This document shows, one piece after another, positions 7,161-14,602 of a DNA stretch of 25,191 nucleotides. The notes beneath the pieces were generated by a model, which ran no database searches, was not told the DNA's origin, and was given only the letters and a program-made list of their open reading frames with translations. The stretch is from contig JBMFXG010000011.1 of NCBI GenBank assembly GCA_049964535.1, positions 1-25,191 of the forward strand, in the 5' to 3' direction. Source of the stretch: JAJYZP01 sp049964535. GTDB lineage: Bacteria; Actinomycetota; Acidimicrobiia; Acidimicrobiales; Acidimicrobiaceae. The translations under genes were made by a program, and so were the position numbers. Each line of letters starts with the position of its first letter. The stretch's first letter is position 1.

Positions 7161-7708
7161 TGGCAGAGCAGCAGTATGAAGAGCGGACGATCAAAGTAAA
7201 TCGTGTCGCAAAGGTAGTTAAGGGTGGTCGGCGCTTCTCGTTCACCGCTCTCATGGTGGTTGGGGATGGCCAGGGTAAGGTTGGCCTGGGCTATGGTAAG
7301 GCTAAAGAGGCGGGCCTTGCGGTTCAAAAAGGTATCGAAGAGGCCAAGAAGGCGATGTTCGATGTACCCTTGGCTGGCTCAACGATTACTCATCCGACCC
7401 TTGGTGAGTCCGGAGCAGGACGAGTTCTGCTCAAGCCAGCGGCTCCCGGTACCGGTGTGATTGCCGGTGGTGCGGCTCGGGCGATTTTGGAGCTAGCGGG
7501 CATTAAAGATATCGTCGGAAAGTCGCTCGGCTCGTCGAACGGTATTAATATCGCTCATGCGACTATTGCAGGCTTGAAGTCACTGAAGCGTCCCGATCAG
7601 ATAGCTGCGCTGAGGGGTAAGGCTGAAGATGAAGTCACTCCGGCTGGAGTGTTGCGGGCCTATCACGAGTCCCAGAAGCATGTCGAGAGCGGATCGAGGG
7701 AACGATGA
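7160..7708 (+). CDS. rpsE: Ribosomal protein S5
   Basis: S5 helps shape the mRNA entry site and affects decoding accuracy. The N-terminal double-stranded-RNA-binding-like domain covers about residues 8-75 (VNRVAKVVKGGRRFSFTALM, then GDGQGKVGLGYGKAKE). The C-terminal domain has PGTGVIAGGAARAILELAGI and GSSNGINIAHATIAGLK in two adjacent blocks. The 182-residue length is typical for actinobacteria. GGGAGGA at 7142-7148 lies 11 nt upstream of the ATG, within rplR. The stop overlaps the rpmD ATG (ATGA), suggesting coupling. Confidence 0.98.
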   Translation: MAEQQYEERTIKVNRVAKVVKGGRRFSFTALMVVGDGQGKVGLGYGKAKEAGLAVQKGIEEAKKAMFDVPLAGSTITHPTLGESGAGRVLLKPAAPGTGVIAGGAARAILELAGIKDIVGKSLGSSNGINIAHATIAGLKSLKRPDQIAALRGKAEDEVTPAGVLRAYHESQKHVESGSRER

Positions 7709-7902
7709 GTGGTGAAAAGACTCTTTGTGTGACTCAGATTGGGTCTGATATCGGTACTAAGCCGAAGCATCGTGGGACCATTCGAGCACTTGGTCTCCAT
7801 GGTGTTGGAAGTTCGAATACGCTTCCGGATCGTCCAGAGATTCGGGGCATGATCGCTCGTGTGCCTCACCTGGTGAGTGTCGAAGAGTTGGACGGAGAGT
7901 AG
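7705..7902 (+). CDS. rpmD: Ribosomal protein L30
   Basis: L30 is a small large-subunit protein absent from some bacterial lineages. The 65-residue product has the L30 pattern: a first strand KTLCVTQIGSDIG, then RGTIRALGLHGVGSSNTLPD and RGMIARVPHLVSVEE. The highly conserved RxTLxxLGL region appears as RGTIRALGL. The ATG overlaps the rpsE stop by 4 nt. The rpsE-rpmD-rplO order is standard and supports the call for such a short protein. rplO begins 4 nt after its stop. Confidence 0.96.
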   Translation: MSGEKTLCVTQIGSDIGTKPKHRGTIRALGLHGVGSSNTLPDRPEIRGMIARVPHLVSVEELDGE

Positions 7903-7906
7903 TAGC

Positions 7907-8407
7907 ATGCTGCATACACAGGATTTAAAGCCAGCGGCGGGATCGAAAAAGGCTCGGAAGCGAGTCGGTCGAGGTATCGGTGGTAAGGGTGGCAAGACGG
8001 CCGGTCGTGGTACCAAAGGTCAGGGCGCTCGAGATACCATCCCAATCGGGTTTGAGGGTGGTCAGTTGCCGATGGCACAGAGACTTCCCAAGCTCAAGGG
8101 ATTCAATAACCCATTCCGGGTCTCATTCTCGATCGTGAATGTGGATGCCATCGAGATGCTAGCGAACGAGGGCGTGGTCGTAATCGACCCTGAAGTTCTC
8201 TATGCGCATGGTCTCGTTCATAAAGGTGAGCTGGTTAAGATTCTTGCCAATGGCGAGCTTTCCAAGGCGGTCACGGTCTCTGCGCACGCATTTTCGCAGA
8301 GTGCCGCAGAGAAGATCCGTGCACGTGGGGGCTCCGCTGTAGTTGTTGATCGACCAAATGGCGGGCGTCGAATCCCTCCTTTGGGTAACGCTTTGATGAA
8401 CCGCTAG
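7907..8407 (+). CDS. rplO: Ribosomal protein L15
   Basis: L15 is a late-assembly protein of the large subunit. I chose ATG 7907 (MLHTQDLKPAAGSKKARKRVGRG), the usual L15 beginning. GGAG at 7894-7897 lies 9 nt upstream. An upstream in-frame start at 7877 would lie within rpmD and add ten atypical residues. The glycine- and basic-rich N-terminal arm (GRGIGGKGGKTAGRGTKGQGAR) penetrates rRNA. The C-terminal half has the L15 globular fold, with VDAIEMLANEGVVVIDPEVL and AHAFSQSAAEKIRARGGSAVVVD. The length is 166 residues. A 96-nt gap separates it from secY. Confidence 0.97.
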   Translation: MLHTQDLKPAAGSKKARKRVGRGIGGKGGKTAGRGTKGQGARDTIPIGFEGGQLPMAQRLPKLKGFNNPFRVSFSIVNVDAIEMLANEGVVVIDPEVLYAHGLVHKGELVKILANGELSKAVTVSAHAFSQSAAEKIRARGGSAVVVDRPNGGRRIPPLGNALMNR

Positions 8408-8503
8408 TAGTCGTAGCCTGAAGCTAGGATGGTTACATCGGCCACTCGTGTTGAGTTTGGCGTTGACTGATGGAAGTAATCGTGGTCGCAAGGAGCTCAC
8501 AAG

Positions 8504-9796
8504 TTGTTATCTAGCCTGAAGAACATCTTCAAGGTCCCGGACCTTCGGAACAAGGTCTTATTTACCTTGCTCATGATCGCCATCTATCAGCTCGGTGCCA
8601 ACATACCGGTTCCCGGAATTGACTTCAGTCAGATTCAGAAGCTCGAGGGAGAGGTGAACGGAGGGGTCTTTGGATTCCTCAGCCTCTTCTCCGGCGGCGC
8701 GATATCCCGTGCTGCCCTTTTCGGTCTCGGCATCATGCCGTACATTACTTCCTCGATCATCATTCAACTGTTGACGACCGTGATCCCAAAACTCGAGGAG
8801 TGGCGTGACCAAGGAGCGGTAGGTGATCGTAAGATCACGCAAACGACTCGCTATCTGACGATGGTTCTTGCGGTCATGCAGGCAACCGGCCTGGCCTTCA
8901 TCTTCCACAATGGCGGCGCAGGTCTCTTGGCTACCGGTCAGGCCGTCAATCTGATTCCGAACTTTACGGTTCCGAATGTCTTGTTCATTGTCCTCACGTT
9001 GACTGCTGGCACGGCGCTGGTGATGTGGATTGGTGAGTTGATTACTCAGCGAGGGATCGGCCAAGGCATGTCGATCGTTATCTTCGCGAACGTGGTGGCC
9101 GGACTCCCTTCAGCCGGTCGTATTATTCTGGCCGACGCAGGTGCATTTAAGTTCACTGTGATCGTGATTCTTGCAATCGCTATCGTGGTGGCGATCGTCT
9201 TCGTGGAGCAGGGTCAGCGTCGAATTCCTGTGGTCTTCGCACGCCGGATGGTAGGTAAGCGTATGTACGAAGGAGGCAATACGTTCATACCGCTGAAGGT
9301 CAACCAGGCGGGTGTTATTCCGATCATCTTTGCTTCCTCGATCCTCTACTTCCCTGTTCTGTTGACCAATATCATCCCATGGACAGCGTTTCGTTCCTTC
9401 GTCAACAATCATCTGGTCTCTTCGACATCGTTCTTCTACATCACGATCTATGGGATCTTGATCATCATGTTTACGTTCTTCTATGTCTCGGTGACCTTTG
9501 ATCCTCATCAGCAGTCAGAGATCATCAGGAAGCAAGGGGGCTACGTGCAAGGAACGCGACCGGGACCTGCTACCGAGCGGTATCTTGCGCAGATCTTGAA
9601 CCGTATTACGCTCCCCGGCGCGCTTTTCCTCGCCGCTGTAGCCTTGATTCCAGCGATACTGTTGGCCCTGTGGCACGTCAACAACGTTCCATTTGCCGGT
9701 ACTACCTTACTGATTGCCGTCGTGGTGGCATTGGAGACCATGAAACAGATTGACTCACAGTTGACCATGCGCAACTATGAGGGATTTCTGAAGTAG
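8504..9796 (+). CDS. secY: Protein translocase subunit SecY
   Basis: SecY is the channel of the Sec translocon in the cytoplasmic membrane. The 430 residues hold ten hydrophobic segments, roughly at 17-35, 70-90, 115-135, 155-175, 188-208, 217-235, 266-288, 308-328, 368-388 and 393-410. The plug region follows GGVFGFLSLFSGGAISRA. GELITQRGIGQGMS at 177-190 is the conserved cytoplasmic loop motif. The C-terminal loop has GGYVQGTRPGPATERYL. The start is TTG at 8504, with AGGAG at 8491-8495, 8 nt upstream, and directly gives the SecY N-terminus SSLKNIFKVPDLRNKVLFT. The 96-nt gap before it shows no convincing promoter. Confidence 0.98.
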   Translation: MLSSLKNIFKVPDLRNKVLFTLLMIAIYQLGANIPVPGIDFSQIQKLEGEVNGGVFGFLSLFSGGAISRAALFGLGIMPYITSSIIIQLLTTVIPKLEEWRDQGAVGDRKITQTTRYLTMVLAVMQATGLAFIFHNGGAGLLATGQAVNLIPNFTVPNVLFIVLTLTAGTALVMWIGELITQRGIGQGMSIVIFANVVAGLPSAGRIILADAGAFKFTVIVILAIAIVVAIVFVEQGQRRIPVVFARRMVGKRMYEGGNTFIPLKVNQAGVIPIIFASSILYFPVLLTNIIPWTAFRSFVNNHLVSSTSFFYITIYGILIIMFTFFYVSVTFDPHQQSEIIRKQGGYVQGTRPGPATERYLAQILNRITLPGALFLAAVALIPAILLALWHVNNVPFAGTTLLIAVVVALETMKQIDSQLTMRNYEGFLK

Positions 9797-9812
9797 ACTA
9801 GTCTTCCGTCAT

Positions 9813-10484
9813 ATGGTCGTTGCAACGCGCCTAGTGATCCTAGGGAAACAGGGAGCTGGGAAGGGAACTCAATCCACCCGGCTCTCTCATCACTTTGCTA
9901 TTCCTCACATCTCGACGGGAGATATGCTTCGTGCGGCGGCGAAGTCTGGAAGTGAGTTCGGTCAGATGGCAAAGCGCTGCATGGACCAGGGCGAGCTAGT
10001 TCCCGACGAGGTAATAACGGGCGTGGTCGGTGAGCGTCTCCACGAGCGAGATGCCTTGAACCGGGGATTTCTCCTTGACGGCTTCCCCAGGACTACAGGA
10101 CAGGCCGACTCCTTGGAGGCTATCCTTGCTCCGTTCGATCTCGATCTAGTGATCGATTTGGAGGTGCCCACGGAGCTCGTTTTGAAGCGTCTTGCCTCGA
10201 GAAGGGTATGTACCGTCTGCGGTGCGAACTACTCCTTGGTACAGCGCCCAAAACACGATTGGATCTGCGATGTCTGTGGCGGGGAGGTCGTGCAACGTGA
10301 AGACGACACGGAGCAGGCTATCAAGAGACGACTGGATCTGTACGAGTCAGAGACGGCCCCACTCGTCGCCTACTACGAAGATCGTGAGAAGCTGGTCAGT
10401 GTCAATGGTGTCGGTGAGCCCGAAGAGGTGATGGCGCGATTGATTAATGTCATTCACCGTCGCCGTGGTGGCCATAGTGGGTGA
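9813..10484 (+). CDS. adk: Adenylate kinase (zinc-LID type)
   Basis: Adenylate kinase interconverts ATP plus AMP with two ADP in the cytoplasm. The P-loop GKQGAGKGT is at residues 11-19. HISTGDMLR at 32-40 forms the AMP site, and GFLLDGFPRT at 85-94 is the family signature. The long LID domain carries Cys133, Cys136, Cys152 and Cys155, which fit a bound zinc. The DDT at 164-166 and RRLDLYESETAPLVAYY complete the fold. The length of 223 residues is typical of the long form. GKQG in place of the common GPPG in the P-loop is a lineage trait rather than a defect. The ATG at 9813 lacks a strong ribosome binding site. The secY-adk-map order is canonical. Confidence 0.98.
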   Translation: MVVATRLVILGKQGAGKGTQSTRLSHHFAIPHISTGDMLRAAAKSGSEFGQMAKRCMDQGELVPDEVITGVVGERLHERDALNRGFLLDGFPRTTGQADSLEAILAPFDLDLVIDLEVPTELVLKRLASRRVCTVCGANYSLVQRPKHDWICDVCGGEVVQREDDTEQAIKRRLDLYESETAPLVAYYEDREKLVSVNGVGEPEEVMARLINVIHRRRGGHSG

Positions 10485-10493
10485 GGTGGTGCG

Positions 10494-11240
10494 GTGATTC
10501 GTTCTCGTGAAGAAATAGCGAAGATGCGTCGGGCGGGACGAGTGGTGGCGGAGATCCACGAGAAGACACGCGCTATGATTCGGCCGGGTATCACGACCGC
10601 TGACATCGACGCAGTGGCGCGAGATGTGCTCCGGCTACGAAATGCTCGGTCGAACTTCTTGAACTACCACGGTTTCCCGGCGACGGTCTGCACCTCTCCG
10701 AACTCCATGATCGTTCATGGAATTCCCGATGATACGGTCCTGAACGACGGCGATATTATCTCGGTCGACGCTGGTGCGATAATTGAGGGTTATCACGGAG
10801 ATGCGGCCTATACCGTCGGGGTCGGTGAGATCTCTGAGGAGGCGGCTCGACTCATTGAGGTGACGGAGCAGGCGCTTTGGAAGGGTATCGAGCAGATGTA
10901 CCCAGGTAATTTCCTGCACGAGATCGGTAGGGCGGTCCAGAATCATGCGGAGGGCGCAGGATATTCAGTAGTTCGTGAGTACGTCGGTCATGGTATCGGT
11001 ACCGCAATGCACGAGTCTCCCTCTGTGCCGAACTACTGGCCGGGCTCGAAGGGTCCAAAGATGAAGGTGGGCAATGTCTTCGCAGTCGAGCCCATGGTCA
11101 ATGTCGGCGATTGGCATACTCGGACGCTCGATGATGGTTGGGGGGTTGTGACCGTCGATGGTGAACTTTCAGCTCACTTCGAGCATACGATTGTGATTGG
11201 GCCGGATGGCCCTGAGGTCCTTACGGTTGCGGAGGGTTGA
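10494..11240 (+). CDS. map: Methionine aminopeptidase, type I
   Basis: Map removes the initiator methionine from new proteins. The pita-bread fold has all expected catalytic residues: His75 (IVHGIP), metal ligands Asp92 (SVDAG), Asp103 (HGDAAYT), His166 (GHGIG), Glu199 (VEPM) and Glu230 (FEHTI). The length of 248 residues fits a type Ia enzyme with no N-terminal zinc-finger extension. The start is GTG at 10494 with GAGGTGG close upstream at 10483-10489. It lies 9 nt after adk. The stop is followed by a 165-nt gap before infA, the widest non-coding space inside the ribosomal cluster. Confidence 0.98.
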   Translation: MIRSREEIAKMRRAGRVVAEIHEKTRAMIRPGITTADIDAVARDVLRLRNARSNFLNYHGFPATVCTSPNSMIVHGIPDDTVLNDGDIISVDAGAIIEGYHGDAAYTVGVGEISEEAARLIEVTEQALWKGIEQMYPGNFLHEIGRAVQNHAEGAGYSVVREYVGHGIGTAMHESPSVPNYWPGSKGPKMKVGNVFAVEPMVNVGDWHTRTLDDGWGVVTVDGELSAHFEHTIVIGPDGPEVLTVAEG

Positions 11241-11262
11241 ATCGAGAAGTTTCTTTCGATGG

Positions 11263-11290
11263 TTGGATCGTTCGCAGGTATGACTATACT
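11263..11290 (+). promoter_or_regulatory. Candidate sigma-70-type promoter upstream of infA
   Basis: TTGGAT at 11263-11268 and TATACT at 11285-11290 are separated by 16 bp, close to the housekeeping consensus TTGACA and TATAAT. The pair falls in the only sizeable gap between map and infA, where an internal promoter for the alpha operon is plausible. The predicted transcript would begin near 11297 with a leader of about 110 nt. This is a pattern match only. Confidence 0.4.
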
Positions 11291-11294
11291 GACC

Positions 11295-11325
11295 ATTCGG
11301 GTGATTTTTCGCCTGAATACCTTTT
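11295..11325 (+). terminator. Hairpin with short T-run in infA leader; possible weak terminator or attenuator
   Basis: Arms 11295-11303 and 11310-11318 can pair over 9 bp (seven Watson-Crick pairs, two G-U) around the loop ATTTTT. The downstream ACCTTTT (T-run 11322-11325) makes a weak intrinsic terminator possible for transcripts coming from map. It lies just after the candidate promoter and so could also act on the infA leader. The stem is not GC-rich and the T-run is short. Confidence 0.3.
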
Positions 11326-11405
11326 CGGTGCGATCAAAGATGATTTACGGAAGTTGTGCGTGTCTTTGTCTCTCACCGGAGGCATCGATACCGTAGGAGG
11401 AGAAA

Positions 11406-11630
11406 CTGTCACAACCTAAAGAGGACGTTATTGTCGTCGAAGGTAAGGTCATCGAACCACTTCCGAACGCTATGTTTCGGGTGGAACTTGAGAATGGCCA
11501 CAAAGTTCTAGCGCATAGCTCTGGAAAGATGCGAATGCATCGAATACGAATTCTTCCAGGAGACAAGGTTCAGGTGGAGTTCACTCCGTACGACCTCAGT
11601 CGCGGTCGAATTACCTATAGGTATAAGTAG
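11406..11630 (+). CDS. infA: Translation initiation factor IF-1, apparent CTG start
   Basis: IF-1 binds the ribosomal A site during initiation and works with IF-2 and IF-3 in start-codon selection. The 74-residue S1/OB-fold protein is clear: EDVIVVEGKVIEPLPNAMF, RVELENGHKVLAHSSGKMR, then PYDLSRGRITYRYK. The frame has a stop (TAG) at 11394-11396. Between that stop and the conserved region there is no ATG, GTG or TTG. The CTG at 11406 gives (M)SQPKEDVIV, the normal IF-1 N-terminus, and is preceded by AGGAGG at 11395-11400, 5 nt away. Two residues differ from common forms: AHSSGK instead of AHISGK, and MHRIRIL instead of HYIRIL. The CTG start could reflect autoregulation or a single sequence error. 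Confidence 0.93.
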   Translation: MSQPKEDVIVVEGKVIEPLPNAMFRVELENGHKVLAHSSGKMRMHRIRILPGDKVQVEFTPYDLSRGRITYRYK

Positions 11631-11647
11631 TACGAGTGGTTAGGGAG

Positions 11648-11663
11648 CCTAGGGAGACCTAGG
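11648..11663 (+). repeat. CCTAGG-GAGA-CCTAGG hairpin between infA and rpmJ
   Basis: Two CCTAGG copies (11648-11653 and 11658-11663) flank GAGA and form a 6-bp stem with a GNRA-type tetraloop in RNA. A flanking G-U pair could extend it by one. It sits in the 77-nt infA-rpmJ spacer. No T-run follows, so it is not an intrinsic terminator. A role in mRNA stability or translation of rpmJ is possible but unproven. Confidence 0.4.
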
Positions 11664-11707
11664 TCGATGAGTGGCGAGAGCCATAAGGGTGAAGGTGGCG
11701 TCTTCGG

Positions 11708-11821
11708 ATGAAAGTACAACCGAGCGTAAAGACCGTGTGTGAAAAGTGTAAGGTCATTCGACGACATGGGCGGGTTCTCGTCATCTGTGAGAATCCTCGA
11801 CACAAACAGCGACAAGGGTAG
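11708..11821 (+). CDS. rpmJ: Ribosomal protein L36 (zinc-binding)
   Basis: L36 is the smallest ribosomal protein and a zinc-ribbon component of the large subunit. The 37-residue product has ligands Cys11, Cys14, Cys27 and His32 in CEKCKVIRRHGRVLVICENPRH, read in two halves. It starts MKVQPSVKTV and ends KQRQG, the typical L36 sequence. It is short and easily overlooked. It follows infA after 77 nt and precedes rpsM by 2 nt, the conserved infA-rpmJ-rpsM order. This is the zinc form rather than the zinc-free paralog. Confidence 0.97.
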   Translation: MKVQPSVKTVCEKCKVIRRHGRVLVICENPRHKQRQG

Positions 11822-11823
11822 TC

Positions 11824-12204
11824 ATGGCAAGAATTTCTGGTGTAGATATCCCACGTGATAAGCGTCTCGAGGTCTCGTTGACGTACATCTACGGAGTGGG
11901 CGTTACGACGGCTCAAAAGATCTGTCGAGAGACAGAGGTGAGCCCCGAGACGCGTGTGAAGGATCTCACTGACGACGAGGTGATGAGACTCCGTAACTAC
12001 ATCGAACAGAATGTTCAAGTAGAGGGTGACCTACGGCGCGAGATCGATCAAGATATCAAGCGCAAGATGCAGATTGGCTCCTACCAGGGGATCCGACATC
12101 GCCGTGGTCTGCCTGTTCACGGGCAGCGGACACACACCAATGCGAGGACTCGTAAAGGTCCGAAGAAGACTGTGGCTGGTAAGAAGAAGGCCGCACGTAA
12201 GTAA
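11824..12204 (+). CDS. rpsM: Ribosomal protein S13
   Basis: S13 lies in the head of the small subunit, forms bridges B1a and B1b with L5 and L31 and touches the P-site tRNA. The 126-residue protein starts MARISGVDIPRDKRLEVSLTYIYGVG. It contains the helix-hairpin region TRVKDLTDDEVMRLRNYIE and the signature IRHRRGLPVHGQRTHTNART, with a lysine-rich end VAGKKKAARK that reaches the tRNA sites. The ATG lies 2 nt after rpmJ, with AAGGG shortly upstream. Length and motifs are typical. Confidence 0.98.
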   Translation: MARISGVDIPRDKRLEVSLTYIYGVGVTTAQKICRETEVSPETRVKDLTDDEVMRLRNYIEQNVQVEGDLRREIDQDIKRKMQIGSYQGIRHRRGLPVHGQRTHTNARTRKGPKKTVAGKKKAARK

Positions 12205-12214
12205 GTGAACTCGT

Positions 12215-12230
12215 AGCCAGCTTGCTGGTT
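12215..12230 (+). repeat. Small hairpin in rpsM-rpsK spacer
   Basis: AGCCAG (12215-12220) and CTGGTT (12225-12230) can pair around CTTG, giving 6 bp with one G-U. It lies in the 49-nt gap between rpsM and rpsK. There is no T-run after it. It is a minor structure and may have no function. Confidence 0.25.
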
Positions 12231-12253
12231 GATTTGATTGGAGAGATGAGCTC

Positions 12254-12652
12254 ATGGCGAAGCCCCGAGCTGGCGGTCGACGTCCTCGACGCCGGGAGAG
12301 AAAAAACGTAGCGTACGGTGTGGCGCATATTCACTCGTCGTTCAATAACACGATCGTGACCATTACGGACACTGCCGGTAATGTGCTGGCGTGGGCTAGT
12401 TCTGGAAACGTGGGCTTTAAGGGTTCGCGTAAGTCGACCCCATTCGCTGCTCAGGTAGCGGCGGAGACCTGTGCAAAGCGTGCGCAAGAGCACGGAGTTC
12501 GACAGGTCGAAGTGTTGATTAAAGGGCCAGGGTCTGGACGAGAGACCGCTCATCGGGCGATCGCCAGCGCAGGTATTGAGATCATCTCGATTAAAGACGT
12601 TACGCCGCTTCCTCATAACGGTTGCCGTCCGAAGAAGCGACGAAGGGTCTAA
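12254..12652 (+). CDS. rpsK: Ribosomal protein S11
   Basis: S11 forms part of the platform of the small subunit and interacts with mRNA near the E site. The 132-residue protein shows VAYGVAHIHSSFNNTIVTIT, GNVLAWASSGNVGFKGSRKS, TPFAAQVAAETCAKRAQEHG, then VLIKGPGSGRETAHRAI and DVTPLPHNGCRPKKRRRV, all canonical. TTGGAGAG about 10 nt upstream serves as ribosome binding site for ATG 12254. rpsD follows after 11 nt. Confidence 0.98.
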   Translation: MAKPRAGGRRPRRRERKNVAYGVAHIHSSFNNTIVTITDTAGNVLAWASSGNVGFKGSRKSTPFAAQVAAETCAKRAQEHGVRQVEVLIKGPGSGRETAHRAIASAGIEIISIKDVTPLPHNGCRPKKRRRV

Positions 12653-12663
12653 GGAGAAAAGAA

Positions 12664-13290
<627 letters not shown>

Positions 13291-13307
13291 ACCTCCAAGG
13301 AGCACGT

Positions 13308-14246
13308 GTGTTATTTATTCAACGTCCGAAGATCGAGGCACTTGGCGAGGTTGTCAACAACCGCCAACAGTTCTCTATCGCTCCGCTCGAGCCTGGCTTT
13401 GGTCATACGCTTGGGAGTTCCATTCGTCGTGTTCTTCTCTCGTCGATACCAGGTGCTGCGATCACGCAGGTGCGTTTTGATGATGCGCTGCATGAGTTCA
13501 GCACACTGCCAGGCGTTAAGGAAGATGTGACGGACCTGATCTTGAACCTGAAAGACATCGTCTTCCGGAGCTACTCTGAGGAACCGGTCACGATTCGACT
13601 TGATGTCCGTGGGCCGGTGGTCGTCAGAGCTGAAGACTTTAGTCTCTCGTCTGATGTCGAGATCGTCAATCCCGATCTTCACATCGCAACGTTGTCAGGT
13701 AAGGGTCGTCTTGCACTCGACGCTGTGGTGGAACAGGGGCGTGGCTACGTCTCTGCTGAACGGAATAAGCGGACCTCGACGATCGGCATTATTCCTATCG
13801 ATTCGATCTTTGCACCGGTGCGGAGAGTTGCGGTCTCGGTTGAGCCGACCCGTGTCGGTCAGGCGACCGACTACGACGCCTTGATCCTTGATATCGAGAC
13901 CGATGGTTCGATCTCTCCAGCTGAGGCGCTCGCCTCTGCCGGTGAGACGCTGAGGAACTTAACCTCGTTGATTGCAGAACTCTCTGAGAGCGCACAGGGA
14001 CTAGAGCTGTCCGAGGCAGAGATCGTCGAAGAACACTCGCCAGATCTCGACCTTGCTATTGAGGAGCTAGATCTCACCGAGCGTCCCCGGAACTGTCTCA
14101 AGCGTGCTCAAATCAATACGATTGGAGAGCTCATCTCGCGCACACCGGAGGACCTCCTTTCGATCACAAACTTTGGCCAGAAGTCGCTCGATGAAGTCAT
14201 CGAACGACTTGAGGGTCGTTCGCTAGCGTTGAGGAGCAAGGACTGA
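13308..14246 (+). CDS. rpoA: RNA polymerase subunit alpha
   Basis: The alpha subunit dimerises to scaffold beta and beta' and contacts upstream DNA and activators. The 312 residues include the N-terminal assembly domain (about 1-225; LEPGFGHTLGSSIRRVLLSSIPGAAIT in its conserved place) and the C-terminal DNA-binding domain (about 245-305). Residues equivalent to E. coli Arg265, Asn268, Cys269, Gly296, Lys298, Ser299 and Glu302 are present as Arg259, Asn262, Cys263, Gly290, Lys292, Ser293 and Glu296. The start is GTG 13308, with AAGGAG at 13297-13302, 5 nt upstream. The stop overlaps the rplQ ATG by one base. Confidence 0.98.
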   Translation: MLFIQRPKIEALGEVVNNRQQFSIAPLEPGFGHTLGSSIRRVLLSSIPGAAITQVRFDDALHEFSTLPGVKEDVTDLILNLKDIVFRSYSEEPVTIRLDVRGPVVVRAEDFSLSSDVEIVNPDLHIATLSGKGRLALDAVVEQGRGYVSAERNKRTSTIGIIPIDSIFAPVRRVAVSVEPTRVGQATDYDALILDIETDGSISPAEALASAGETLRNLTSLIAELSESAQGLELSEAEIVEEHSPDLDLAIEELDLTERPRNCLKRAQINTIGELISRTPEDLLSITNFGQKSLDEVIERLEGRSLALRSKD

Positions 14247-14602
14247 TGACACCAGGTAGACCGAAGCAGGGACAGAGGCTCGGAGGCTCGGCATCGCACC
14301 ATCGAGCGATGGTCGCCAACCTCGCAGCGTCCTTGATTGCCGCTGAGGCGATCTTGACGACAGAGACAAAGGCTAAGACATTGAAGCCGGTAATCGAGAG
14401 ATTGATTACTAAGGCGAAGCGTGGGGGAGTACACAACCAACGACAGGTCGTTGCCTTCCTGCGAGATAAGGACATGGCTCACAAGCTGTTTTCGGAGATC
14501 GGTCCTCGTTATGAGGAGCGCCCGGGCGGCTACACGAGGATTCTCAAGCGTGGTCCTCGGCACGGTGATAATGCACCTATGGTCGTTATAGAACTCGTGT
14601 GA
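14246..14602 (+). CDS. rplQ: Ribosomal protein L17
   Basis: L17 is a large-subunit protein near the tunnel exit. The 118-residue product has the canonical RPKQGQRLGGSASHHRAMVA (here after MTPG), NLAASLIAAEAILTTETKAK, then TLKPVIERLITKAKRG, and ends GGYTRILKRGPRHGDNAPMVVIELV in two halves. The ATG overlaps the rpoA stop by one base. rplQ is the usual last gene of the alpha operon, and a strong intrinsic terminator lies 22 nt past its stop, consistent with transcription ending there. Confidence 0.98.
   Translation: MTPGRPKQGQRLGGSASHHRAMVANLAASLIAAEAILTTETKAKTLKPVIERLITKAKRGGVHNQRQVVAFLRDKDMAHKLFSEIGPRYEERPGGYTRILKRGPRHGDNAPMVVIELV

Noticed and set aside
11237..11419. 60-codon TTG-start frame between map and infA
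   Set aside because: It overlaps the infA start, covers the promoter-like pair and the hairpin, has no recognisable motif, and its third-base composition looks unlike the neighbours. A leader region explains it better.
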